Shown in pieces: positions 48,545 through 58,100 of a stretch of DNA of 64,000 bases. Source of the DNA: Thermoplasmata archaeon (GTDB lineage: Archaea > Thermoplasmatota > Thermoplasmata > UBA10834); the NCBI GenBank assembly GCA_020696365.1, contig JAEHCM010000001.1, positions 290,796 through 354,795 of the forward strand, written 5' to 3'. The notes under the pieces are model-generated. The model had not been told where the DNA came from. It saw only the letters and a list, made by a program, of their open reading frames with translations, and did not search any database. Within the stretch, counting starts at the first letter, position 1. Each line of letters starts with the position of its first letter. The position numbers were made by a program, and so were the translations under genes.

Positions 48545-50222
48545 AAGGAACACGGTCGACAGGATTGCCGCCGGGGAGGTGGTCGAGCGCCCAGCCTCGG
48601 TCGTCAAGGAGCTCGTGGAGAATTCCCTCGACGCCGGAGCGGGCACCATCGAGGTGCGTCTGGAGGACGGCGGGAAGAGGTCGACCTCCGTCAGGGACGA
48701 CGGCTGTGGCATGCCACCGGACGACCTGCAGCTGGCCGTCCAGAGCCACTCGACGAGCAAGATATCGGATATCGACGACCTGCAGAGCCTGCAGACCTAC
48801 GGGTTCAGGGGGGAGGCGCTGTCTTCGATATCGTCCGTCGCGAAGGTGACGATACGCTCGAGGGAGCATGGCCGGACAGAGGGCTTCGAGGTTCTGGTCG
48901 AGGACGGAGTCGCGGTCAAGTCCTCAGCTGTCGGCTGCCCGGAGGGGACCGAGGTGACCGTGGAGCGTCTGTTCCGCAGCGTGCCTGCGCGTATGAAGCA
49001 GCTCAGGTCCAGCTCCGTGGAGATGTCGCACTGTAGGGAGGTGGTCACGGATTTCGTCCTGTGCAGACCGGCGATTTCGCTCAGGCTCTTCTCCGGTGGC
49101 GACCTAGTACTCGCCCATGCGGCGGATGAGGGCATGGACGGCGCCCTGACGATCGCGTTCGGTCACAAGGTGGCCGCGGACATGTTGAACGGACATGCCG
49201 AGGGAGAGGGTGTCCGCGTCGAGGCCTATCTGGCCAGGCTGGAGCACACACGCTCGTCACCGTCCGACATAAGGCTATTCGTCAACCACAGGCCGGTGAG
49301 GAGCAGGAGGATGGTCTCCGCGGTCGTCAAGGCGTTCGGCTCGAGGATCATGAAGGACAGGTATCCGATTGGCGTCCTGAAGGTCCTGGTGGACGGCTCT
49401 GCCGTGGATGTCAATGTGCATCCGACGAAGCGGGAGGTGCGGTTCGACGACGAACCGCTCGTCACCGACACCGTCGAGAGATGCGTCGCGGCCGCCGTCG
49501 AGGGGCCCGACCTATCGTTCAGGTACGACCTCACGCGGTTCTCGGAGACGTTTGAGTCCAAGATTCCGACTGCGATGATTGGCGATTCCGGTTCGGCTCA
49601 GTCACGGCTGCCAGGGACGGGCGGAGACGACGACGGCGACTCCGAGGGACCGCACGGGATCCGTCCTTTGGCGCAGATAATGGACACTTACATATTGGCC
49701 GAGTCCGGCGACAACCTGCTGTTGATAGACCAGCACGCGGCATCCGAGAGGGTCGTCTACGAGCGCGTCCTCGCGGCGGTCGACGGGGGTGACGAGATAT
49801 CTCAGGAGCTCCTCACGCCGCTGGTCCTCACGCTCACTCCGACCGAGTCGAAGACCCTCGGAGAGAACCTGGACATGCTCTCGAAGGCGGGGTTCCGCAT
49901 CGAGCCTTTCGGCGGCGACGCATACTCCGTGAGATCTGTCCCGACGGTGCTCGGTCTGGCGCAGGGAGAGAGATCCCTGAGGGATATATTGGCCGACCTT
50001 GCGGATATGTCCGCGCCGAAGAGGATGGGCCAGGAGTTCATATGGAGGGTCGCATGCCACACATCCATACGCGCGGGGGAGAATCTGTCTTACTCGCAGA
50101 TGCGGCAGCTGGTCTCCGACCTCATGGGTACGGAGAGCCCCTACACATGTGAGCACGGAAGGCCGACGATGATCGTCCTGTCGCCCGTCGACCTCGAGAA
50201 GTTGTTCAAAAGGCGCGTGTGA
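48510..50222 (+). CDS. mutL: DNA mismatch repair protein MutL with endonuclease motif
   Basis: A 570-residue MutL. The GHKL ATPase domain at the N-terminus has RIAAGEVVERP, VENSLDAGA, DDGCGM and the TYGFRGEALSSI motif. The C-terminal dimerisation domain carries the endonuclease motif DQHAASERVVYE (DQHA-x2-E-x4-E, about residues 407-418), the ACHTSIRAGENLS block and a final CEHGRPT. This is the MutLalpha/bacterial nicking type. It starts 35 nt inside mutS; a GTG at 48522 is an alternative. mutS-mutL form one transcription unit. Confidence 0.96.
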   Translation: MVRRVGRIRVLERNTVDRIAAGEVVERPASVVKELVENSLDAGAGTIEVRLEDGGKRSTSVRDDGCGMPPDDLQLAVQSHSTSKISDIDDLQSLQTYGFRGEALSSISSVAKVTIRSREHGRTEGFEVLVEDGVAVKSSAVGCPEGTEVTVERLFRSVPARMKQLRSSSVEMSHCREVVTDFVLCRPAISLRLFSGGDLVLAHAADEGMDGALTIAFGHKVAADMLNGHAEGEGVRVEAYLARLEHTRSSPSDIRLFVNHRPVRSRRMVSAVVKAFGSRIMKDRYPIGVLKVLVDGSAVDVNVHPTKREVRFDDEPLVTDTVERCVAAAVEGPDLSFRYDLTRFSETFESKIPTAMIGDSGSAQSRLPGTGGDDDGDSEGPHGIRPLAQIMDTYILAESGDNLLLIDQHAASERVVYERVLAAVDGGDEISQELLTPLVLTLTPTESKTLGENLDMLSKAGFRIEPFGGDAYSVRSVPTVLGLAQGERSLRDILADLADMSAPKRMGQEFIWRVACHTSIRAGENLSYSQMRQLVSDLMGTESPYTCEHGRPTMIVLSPVDLEKLFKRRV

Positions 50223-50225
50223 GAC

Positions 50226-51683
50226 TCAGGCGTGCTCGAACACCTGCGAACCGTCGGGCATGAGTATCCCGTAGCGCTTGGCCACTTCGCCCACCCTCTC
50301 TGCGACATCCCTGCTCAGTAGAGGTGGTTCGTGAGTCGACAGCAGTTCCTTCGTGCGCTTAATCGCGAACGTGACCAGTTCGTCCTCCTTGCGGTCGGGC
50401 TCGCGCTTCACGTGATAGGCCGTCACCTGGGGTATCATCAGCTCCTTCCTCATGCACTTGGCGGTATGGATGTCGGAAAGGAACGTCCCGCCCGGGCCCT
50501 GCCGGGCGATGGCGTCCAGGCCGAGCGTCTCGTCCGTTATGTCGATGCCCCGTCTCATGCGGGTCAGCCATCGCCAGACTTCGCAATCCATGACCAGCTT
50601 CTCCTTGGACATCATGCCGGCTCTGTCTATCCCTCCGAGACCCACCATCATATCGGTCCCCATCAGCAGCGCGGAGGCGGCGGTGATGGCCGTCTCCAGC
50701 CCAGCCTCGGAGGAGAGCGATCTGGCGGCGTTCGACGGACCTCCTGCGCATGTCGGCAGGCCGTAGTGCTTGCCCATCTGGACCGCAGCTGAGTCCATGA
50801 GGATCCCCTCGGGCGTGCCGCACAGGAACACGCCCGATTTCAGGTCCATGACTCCGGAGAACGACGAGTACACGCTCGGCGACCCCGGCGACGCGAGCTG
50901 CGTCATCGTCAGTCCGCATAGGTTCTCTGCGTTTATGACTGCGAGCGAGCCAGCGACCGAGGCCGGTGTCACGGCACCTGCGATCGCCATGGACAGGTTC
51001 ACCACTGGCACGCCGGCCTTCGACAGCGTCACGAGGGCTTCCGCCTCGCCTGCGTCGTACCTGAGCGGCGAGATCGGCGTGCAGACATCCGAGAATATCG
51101 GCCGTGCTCGCAGCTCGTCCTCTGATCCGAGTATGGCGGAGCACACTTCTATCTGGAACCTCGCCTCCTCCGATGAGGCGGCTCCGTGCTGCACGTGCTT
51201 GGAGGTGTATGCCATTGCGACCAGGAACTCGTAGAACGACGACCGGTCGGAAGGCATGTCCGTGGCGACCACCGACGGCCAGACGAAGCCGACCTCGGAC
51301 AGAGCATCGGCCAGGACGATGAAGTCTTTCAGGTCACTCAGGGTCGAAGCCCTCTTGATCCCTGTCTCAGCGTCGAACACGGCCGGAGGTTGTCCGTCCG
51401 TCGAGATCAGTTGGACTCCGTCTCCCGGTATCGTGACATCGGTACCCCCCCTCGATGAGATCTTGATACTCTTCGGGGCGCTCTCGATGGACGAAAGCAC
51501 AAGACGCTCGTCGAGGTGAACGAGCTGTTTGGAGTCATCCACATTCGCTCCCGCGCTCCGGAACATGTCCCTGACGGAAGCACTCTCCACCATTACACCC
51601 ACTTCCGACAGGATGTGCAGAGACGCGTCGTGCATCCTCTCGATGTCCTCTCTCGATAGCAAGCTCATACTGGCAAGCGTCAT
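50226..51683 (-). CDS. Trimethylamine methyltransferase (MttB) superfamily protein, non-pyrrolysine
   Basis: A roughly 485-residue corrinoid-protein methyltransferase of the MttB superfamily. Visible blocks are LSREDIERMHDASLHILSEV, VNLSMAIAGAVTPASVAG, YGLPTCAGGPSNAARS and GLGGIDRAGMMSKEKLVMD. The position that is pyrrolysine (amber) in true MttB is an ordinary sense codon here, and no TAG interrupts the frame. It therefore belongs with the quaternary-amine demethylases such as MtgB rather than MttB. No cognate corrinoid protein lies beside it. The ATG at 51683 is set by GGTG upstream. Substrate unknown. Confidence 0.9.
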   Translation of the reverse strand: MTLASMSLLSREDIERMHDASLHILSEVGVMVESASVRDMFRSAGANVDDSKQLVHLDERLVLSSIESAPKSIKISSRGGTDVTIPGDGVQLISTDGQPPAVFDAETGIKRASTLSDLKDFIVLADALSEVGFVWPSVVATDMPSDRSSFYEFLVAMAYTSKHVQHGAASSEEARFQIEVCSAILGSEDELRARPIFSDVCTPISPLRYDAGEAEALVTLSKAGVPVVNLSMAIAGAVTPASVAGSLAVINAENLCGLTMTQLASPGSPSVYSSFSGVMDLKSGVFLCGTPEGILMDSAAVQMGKHYGLPTCAGGPSNAARSLSSEAGLETAITAASALLMGTDMMVGLGGIDRAGMMSKEKLVMDCEVWRWLTRMRRGIDITDETLGLDAIARQGPGGTFLSDIHTAKCMRKELMIPQVTAYHVKREPDRKEDELVTFAIKRTKELLSTHEPPLLSRDVAERVGEVAKRYGILMPDGSQVFEHA

Positions 51684-51925
51684 GTCAGCACCTACCCCCA
51701 TCCTCGCCTGACAATCGCTCCAAAGAGGCCGTCGGAGGGCTGAGGCCAGTGACCGGAACGGCTAGGCACTAGATTAAGTGTCCTGCCCCTCCCGGATGTC
51801 TAGTATAAATCCTTTAGGCTCGGCCGACGCACAGCCAAACGCACTGAACGCTCGCGACGGTCCCGCACTCGAAAACTATTACTTCTCGGTCCAACCTCAC
51901 ACCTATCCTTAGAAGGTGCTAGCAG

Positions 51926-52654
51926 ATGGGTTTGAACATGGCAATCACAGAGCTCGAATCGTCCAAGTCGCTATGCAGGGACAAGAAGCGGACCATGGCG
52001 AGAGCATACGTCAAGGATCCCGAGAAGTGGGCCGACCTGGTGGAGGTCGACCGCGTCGTCGACCTCAAGAAGGCAGGGGCAGAGCTCGAGCCCGACAAGC
52101 TCGAGGGGATACTGAAGAGGTCCAGGGCGAAGGTGGAAGGGGACGAGGTGTACTTGGAGAAGATCAAGGAACCCGCTGACCAGAAGACCCTCGAACCGTT
52201 CGTCAGGAAGGTGAAGACCAACTGGATCGCTATGTCGAAGGTCCCAGATGCCCGCAGGAGCGCGGTCCTCGAGGCCGCGGTGAGCGAGGACTCGGTGACC
52301 GAGTGGGACCTCCTCGAGTTCGACGAGATGTACGAGACATGCGCTAAGTGTGCCCTGTCCTGGGACAACAAGAAGGGATGCGTCGGCAACTTCGGTCCGT
52401 CCACCTCCCCGATTCCGGACCTCGCCAAGAAGTTCAAACTGAACATTCTGGCCAAAGTCGAGGAGCTGGCTTCGAAGAAGGAGATACTCACATCGGAGGA
52501 CGCCGCTAAGTTGCTGGAGGAGACCAAGGTCCTGAGGGAGAAGACTCCTGCAGAGGGCAAGATGATGGTTCGAAGGATCGAGGGAACGCTTAACAGACTG
52601 GAGGCCATGGCGGGCTGCTCCAAGGAGTATGACGTCGGGTTCTACTTCTTCTGA
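51926..52654 (+). CDS. Conserved hypothetical protein with a Cys cluster
   Basis: A 242-residue acidic, Lys/Glu-rich, mostly helical protein (AYVKDPEKWADLVEVDRVVD). A central CAKCALSWDNKKGCVGNFGP motif (CxxC-x8-C) could bind metal or an Fe-S cluster. No domain is recognised. The ATG follows AAGGTGCT. A TATA element (TATAAAT, 51804-51810) lies 116 bases upstream, leaving a long leader. It is followed by a GNAT-fusion gene with a 38-base gap. Confidence 0.7.
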   Translation: MGLNMAITELESSKSLCRDKKRTMARAYVKDPEKWADLVEVDRVVDLKKAGAELEPDKLEGILKRSRAKVEGDEVYLEKIKEPADQKTLEPFVRKVKTNWIAMSKVPDARRSAVLEAAVSEDSVTEWDLLEFDEMYETCAKCALSWDNKKGCVGNFGPSTSPIPDLAKKFKLNILAKVEELASKKEILTSEDAAKLLEETKVLREKTPAEGKMMVRRIEGTLNRLEAMAGCSKEYDVGFYFF

Positions 52655-52691
52655 GATCGCTCGAACGCCCACACATGTTCATCTGAGGGAG

Positions 52692-53774
52692 GTGTCTACT
52701 TTCATCGCTAGAGGCAATTCATGCGACGTCATCGCTTTGCGCGCTCCTGAGGGGGTGGCGTCCGTCGAGCTGATGCCTCTCGATCACGAGATCGCGCGTG
52801 CCTTCCTTCACTGCTCCCCAAGGGGGTTCCGCTTGTCTGACAAGTGGGCTTGGAAGCTGAGCGAGTCCCTGGCTGAGACCGGATATTCCCGTATCCTCGC
52901 GCGGGATAATCGCAAGTCCACCTTGGGAAACGCGGTGTCCGGTCGAGGGTGGAAGGCCGGCCCGGCGATTGCCGCGCACTCGGGTCAGAAGTGTCACATG
53001 GTAACGACCCACGATCTGCCCCTGGACGAGGAGTTGATCGACGAGCACGGCTGCGCGCCTGAACTGGCGAACACGGCTCACATGGTCGGCCTGCGTGTGG
53101 AGCTCGGGGCGAGGGATGCGTGGGCTTTCTACACCGACGAGGACGAAACCGCACGGATCGTGACGGATTCCGAGCGCAAGCTGGGCACGCTGATCGCGAC
53201 CAGCAAGGAGGATGTCGGGCTGGCCGCCGACCATCTCGTCAGGTTCCTCGTGACCGCGAAGAAGAAGTGGGCGGTGTTCTCGCCGGACCTGCTCGAGTAC
53301 ATAGCCCATCTCCATCCAGCGAACGCCGTCCGCATGGAGCTGGAGGATCCTCCGCAGTGCGAGCATTCCGTCGAGCCTCTCTCGAAGGCCAACCGCGGAA
53401 GAGCGGTGACGCTCTTCTCGGAATATTACGATGAAAGCCGTCTGAGTGCCATGATGCGCCTACGCCGATACGCGCGCGACAAGGCGTTCTCCGTCCACGT
53501 GATGGATGGAGGGTTCGTCATCCTGCGGCACGAGGGCGACGAGGGCCTGGTGTTCGATATATACGTGACTCCGTCTAGGCAGGAGGAGGGCATGGGCAAC
53601 GAGTTGATGAGGTGTGCGCTGAACACCGTGTCGGAGCGTTCGAGCAAGGTGTACTTGAGGACGAGCTATCCGAGGGCGAGGGCGCTCTATGAGAAGTTCG
53701 GGTTCAGGCAGACATCGTCCCGACTGGTCGTCAGGCTTGACGAGGTGCTCCTGACCCGCGCCCCCTCAAGATAG
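52692..53774 (+). CDS. Protein with C-terminal GNAT acetyltransferase domain
   Basis: A 360-residue protein (381 if a non-preferred ATG at 52629 is used). The N-terminal 230 residues have no recognised family (MPLDHEIARAFLHCSPRGF, ELIDEHGCAPELANTAHMVG). The C-terminal 130 residues form a GNAT domain with the acetyl-CoA loop VTPSRQEEGMGNELMRCAL and the ARALYEKFGFRQ motif. The GTG at 52692 has GAGGGAG immediately upstream. The double arrangement with an unknown N-terminal domain suggests a specific substrate, not identifiable here. Confidence 0.75.
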   Translation: MSTFIARGNSCDVIALRAPEGVASVELMPLDHEIARAFLHCSPRGFRLSDKWAWKLSESLAETGYSRILARDNRKSTLGNAVSGRGWKAGPAIAAHSGQKCHMVTTHDLPLDEELIDEHGCAPELANTAHMVGLRVELGARDAWAFYTDEDETARIVTDSERKLGTLIATSKEDVGLAADHLVRFLVTAKKKWAVFSPDLLEYIAHLHPANAVRMELEDPPQCEHSVEPLSKANRGRAVTLFSEYYDESRLSAMMRLRRYARDKAFSVHVMDGGFVILRHEGDEGLVFDIYVTPSRQEEGMGNELMRCALNTVSERSSKVYLRTSYPRARALYEKFGFRQTSSRLVVRLDEVLLTRAPSR

Positions 53775-53781
53775 ATATATC
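53774..53781 (+). promoter_or_regulatory. TATA box of purP
   Basis: GATATATC about 60 bases before the GTG start of purP, within the short gap after the GNAT-fusion gene. Predicted initiation is about 33 bases before the start. Confidence 0.5.
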
Positions 53782-53838
53782 ATCAGTTCCTACCATTCGC
53801 ATCCATAGCTGGGTCACACTGCACCGGAGAGGGTCGTC

Positions 53839-54996
53839 GTGATAGACAGAGAGAAGGTTCTTGCCGCGCTGGAAGGGTACGATCTGGAGAAGGCGAAGAT
53901 TGGTATGGTCGCGTCGCACTCCGCGCTCGACGTCTGCGACGGAGCTGTCGAGGAGGGGTTCAGGACCCTTGGCATCTGCCAGGAGGGTCGAGAGAAGACC
54001 TATGCGAGATATTTCAGATGCCAGCGGGACGCCGCCGGTAAGGTCGTCCGGGGCGTCGTCGACGAGTGCTGGGTTCTTGAGAAATTCAGAGAGATGATGA
54101 CGCCGGAGTTCCAGCAGCGCCTCAGGAAGGAGAACGTGCTCTTCGTGCCGAACAGGTCGTTCACATCCTACATCGACCTGCATGAGATCGAGGACGACTT
54201 CGCTGTGCCACTCGTAGGCTCGAGGGACCTTCTGAGGAGCGAGGAGCGCGGGGAGGAGCGCGACTACTACTGGCTACTCGAGAAGGCTGGCATGCCCTTT
54301 CCGAAGCGCATCGTCGACCCGAAGGAGATCGACGGCCTGGTGATCGTCAAGCTGCACCACAAGGTCAAGAAGCTGGAGCGTGGCTTCTTCACGGCAGCTT
54401 CGTACGAGGAGTATCGGAAGAAGTCGCGGGCGCTGATCGCAGGCGATGTCATCACGGAGGAGGACCTCAGGGACGCCAGGATAGAGGAGTATGTCATAGG
54501 CCCGGTCTTCAACCTGGACTTCTTCTACTCTCCCCTGGAGACGACGATGGAGAGGATAGAGCTGATAGGCGTCGACTGGCGGTTCGAGACTTCCCTGGAC
54601 GGGCATGTCCGTCTGCCGGCTCCGCAGCAGATGACACTGGTAGGCTCTCAGGAGACTCCGGAGTACACTGTGTGTGGACACAACTCCGCCACCATGCGCG
54701 AGTCGCTGATCGAGGAGGCGTTCGTACTCGCAGAGAAGTACGTGAAGGCCACGCAGGAGCACTACGAGACTGGCATCATCGGCCCGTTCTGCCTGCAGAC
54801 TTGCGTGGATAAGGACCTCAAGTTCCACATATACGACGTGGCTCCGCGCGTGGGCGGGGGCACGAACGTGCACATGTGGGTAGGCCATCCCTATGGTAAC
54901 ACGACTTGGCGGACCAACATGAGCACGGGACGACGCCTGGCGGTCGAGGTCAGGCGGGCGATCGAGACGGGGCAGGTCGACAGGATCGTGACGTGA
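53839..54996 (+). CDS. purP: Formate-dependent 5-aminoimidazole-4-carboxamide ribotide formyltransferase (PurP)
   Basis: A 385-residue ATP-grasp enzyme that formylates AICAR from formate and ATP, the archaeal replacement for the folate-dependent step of PurH. Domains: an N-terminal PurP (DUF1246-like) region with MVASHSALDVCDGAVEEGF and GICQEGREKTYARYF, then an ATP-grasp/DUF1297 half (VPLVGSRDLLRSEER, VIGPVFNLDFFYSP, YDVAPRVGGGTNVHMW). The start is GTG at 53839 behind GAGAGGG. With purF elsewhere in the window it completes an archaeal purine route. Cotranscription with neighbours is not evident. Confidence 0.95.
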   Translation: MIDREKVLAALEGYDLEKAKIGMVASHSALDVCDGAVEEGFRTLGICQEGREKTYARYFRCQRDAAGKVVRGVVDECWVLEKFREMMTPEFQQRLRKENVLFVPNRSFTSYIDLHEIEDDFAVPLVGSRDLLRSEERGEERDYYWLLEKAGMPFPKRIVDPKEIDGLVIVKLHHKVKKLERGFFTAASYEEYRKKSRALIAGDVITEEDLRDARIEEYVIGPVFNLDFFYSPLETTMERIELIGVDWRFETSLDGHVRLPAPQQMTLVGSQETPEYTVCGHNSATMRESLIEEAFVLAEKYVKATQEHYETGIIGPFCLQTCVDKDLKFHIYDVAPRVGGGTNVHMWVGHPYGNTTWRTNMSTGRRLAVEVRRAIETGQVDRIVT

Positions 54997-55015
54997 GCCG
55001 CAGAAGACGGTTTTC

Positions 55016-55067
55016 GCATGCACTGGCATGCTGGCCAACGCGGACACGGCATCCTAAAGCTTATAAA
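55016..55067 (+). promoter_or_regulatory. Promoter of the PKD surface protein with GCATGC repeat
   Basis: A TATA element TTATAAA (55061-55067) lies 78 bases before the ATG at 55145. Upstream at 55016-55031, GCATGC-ACTG-GCATGC forms a perfect inverted repeat that could be an activator site. Both are assigned by pattern and spacing. Confidence 0.5.
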
Positions 55068-55144
55068 GGGGCAATCTATTCGCCGAGATACCCTTCTTGA
55101 CCGGGGTCTTGGTTTGGACCCCCAGAGAGGGAGGGGACATTCGA

Positions 55145-58100
55145 ATGGAGAGAGATGCAATGAGCAAGCTATCAGCCAGCCTTTTCGCGCTGGTTTTAGT
55201 CATTTCCGCCCTGGTCATCCCCGTCGGGGATGCCGAGGCGGAGACGCTGGGAACGAACACGATCTATGTGCCCGTCACGTCGAGCGGGTCTCCTGTCTCC
55301 ACAGGCGTGACTGTTACACTCACAAACGTCCACACGGGTGAGGTGATACCCGCCGCGTACTCCTCGACCGTGAAGCTCTACATAGTGAACGACGCTCCGT
55401 CGGGCTATTACAGAGTCGATGTCGTCGCTGACGAACACTACGACTCGATCGGTGAGAGGCAGTTCCGGTTTGATGGCCTGGCCTCATACACGGTCACCCC
55501 ACAGATCGCCCTCACTGCCTTCCCTGCCAAGCAGTGGGAGTGGAACGTCACCGTGAGAGACTCCGTCACGGACTTGAAGATAGTCGGTGCGGAGGTCGCG
55601 TTCTACGACTTGGCCCTGAGGGAGGTCGTGTCGAAGGCCTCGACCGACTCACTCGGCGTAGCGGTCGTCGACATGTTCAATTCTGTTGCTCCTGAGGACT
55701 TCGCGCTCGTCGTGAGTGCGGATACATACGAGACCTATGTCGAGGCTACGGCTGTCATCGCGGACGACGACACCGCCTATGTCAATCTGACCAAGTCCGT
55801 CCGCGTGACGGGCTTCGTCACCGACTCCGACGGTCTTCCGGCATCGAACGTGGTCGCGTACATGCTGTCCACCGACCCGAACCAGGCCTGGATCAAGAGG
55901 CTCCTGAAGAGCGAGGCGGGCGCCTACATCATCTTCGACGCCTACCCCGGAGAGTTCGTCCTGTGCATAGATGCCGACGGAGCGTCAGCGGAGATATTGC
56001 CCCTGAACCTCACATCGTACCCTGCTGAAGGCAGCGTAGATCTGTCGATGGAGCTCGGAAACCAGACACAGACGCTCGACACCACGGCCATCGTCTACGG
56101 CGCAGACTTCAACTCGTTCACGCTGACGGAGACCACCGAGTGGAACTTCGACGACGCCTTCCCCGGCCTCGACTACAACGACGTCGGGAGCCTGAGGATG
56201 CAGATCGACCTTTGCTCGGCCGTGCCGGACGGAGCAATCGACGCCGGCGAGATATTCGACTTCTTCACGAAGGTCCAGGGCTATGGGGCGAAGCATGTCA
56301 CCAGCTCGAGTCTGCTCGTCGTCAACGACACCCTGTACACGGCCGGCTCGCTTTCGACGTTCTCCCTGACACTTGCGGCGGGTCTCGTCAACGAGACGGC
56401 AGCGGTGCCCTATTCGTACTCCTGCGATTACACATCGCACGAGGACATCGACGTCGGGGCCGATGATTACGCAGCGACGCTCTATGCGGCGTACGACACT
56501 TCGTCCGTGAATCGGACATTCTCGGTCTCTCTGCCCGCGAACTACGAGCTTGTGGATAACAGCAGTCAGATCAAAGAAGATGAAGATTTGCAGACCGCGG
56601 TGTCGGGTTACGAGACGTTCACCGTCGACCCTAAGGGGGATATAGGCGGGCCGGAGGCGGTATCACTCGCCTTCGAGAAGTACGAGGTGCCCTCCGCAGG
56701 CGCGGGTATGGAGATCGAGCAGGGTCTCGTGTACGCCGTGACCGACGACGAGGGCAACGTGACGAAGTACATCGTGCGCGTCGACTCGGAAGTCAACTTC
56801 ACCGCGATGGATTCGTTGGACCCGAACGGCAACCCGCTGCTCTACACATGGAACTTCAGCGATGGTTCGCCCGAGGTGACGACGACCAATGTCACAATCG
56901 GCCATAACTACACCACCGCCTCCGCGAGCCGCATGGTCAACCTGACTGTGACCGACTCCGTCGGTCTGGTTAACTCGACGGAGATCGAGGTCGTATGCGA
57001 CAGCACGGACCCGGTCCCAGTCATAGTGGTCAAGGACCTCGAGGTCAACGAGACCACTGGCACCCTTGAGGTGGACCAGGGCCAGACCGTCTGGTTCAAC
57101 GCGACGTCGTCCTCGGACGACGCGGTCGCTGCCGACGACGGCCTGGGGCTGATAGACTTCTTCGAGTTCTACTACGGCGAGGGCAACGAGTCCGACAGGA
57201 TGTCGTGGGCCGACGACGAGAAGAACGTCTCGCACGCGTTCGCCGAGGCAGGGACTTACGAAGTCGTGCTCAACGTGACCGATGTGGTCGGTCACTGGAA
57301 GAACACATCCCTCACTGTCAAGGTCAACGACTCGGACGCTCCGAGCGTATCGTTCGTCGTAAAGAACGAGACATACGGGACGTTGCTCGTCGAGAACGAG
57401 ACGATAGTCCTGGACGCGAACGCGACGCTCGACAACCTCGACGACAAGGAGGACATGTACTTCTCCTGGGACTTCGGCGACGGCTTGGGTGACGATTCGT
57501 GGCTCAACGGGACCGGCGAGTGGAACGTCACATATGTGTTCAAGGGGGTCGGGACTTACACAGTGACTCTCAATGTGACCGACTCGTCGAACAACACGGG
57601 CATGATCAAGCGCTCGGTCAAGATCGAGTCGAGCGAGAGACCGAAGGTAATGTTCGACGGTCCGATATACTACGAGCCTGCTGAGTTCACCGAGGGCAGC
57701 GGGGGTCTCATCATCGTCAACCTGACCAACAAGGGCAGCGCTGTGGCCACGAACGTGGTCGTGACGTTCTACATAGTCATCGAGGACAGCGACGAGCTCA
57801 TCGACACATGGACCCAACTGTTGAACGGCTCCCAGGTCGTCTCGACCATCGAGGTTGGCGGCAAGGTCCAGGTCAAGTTCCCGTGGACTCCCGACTCCCG
57901 AGGCACGTACAAGATCAAGGTGAACGTGACGAGCGCCGACCAGCTCGTTACCGACTCGACGACAACCATGTCCGACAACCACCTGGTCGTCAAGGAGGCC
58001 CCGTGGAAGCAGTGGGCCCTATGGGGCGGCGTCATCGCGGTCATCGTCCTGATCCCGGTTCTGCTATACTTGAGAGGTCGCTGGTCCAAGCACGAGCACA

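Noticed and set aside
47774..48760. A 328-codon frame antisense to the end of mutS and start of mutL
   Set aside because: Covers the ATPase motifs of MutS on the other strand; composition is typical of shadow frames.
50226..51683. Possible pyrrolysine-encoding (amber) mttB
   Set aside because: The frame has no internal TAG; the equivalent position is ordinary sense sequence (MMSKEKLVMD region).
56663..57982. A 439-codon frame opposite the PKD surface protein
   Set aside because: Antisense to a clear PKD-domain gene, low-complexity Val/Asp/Arg content, no family resemblance.
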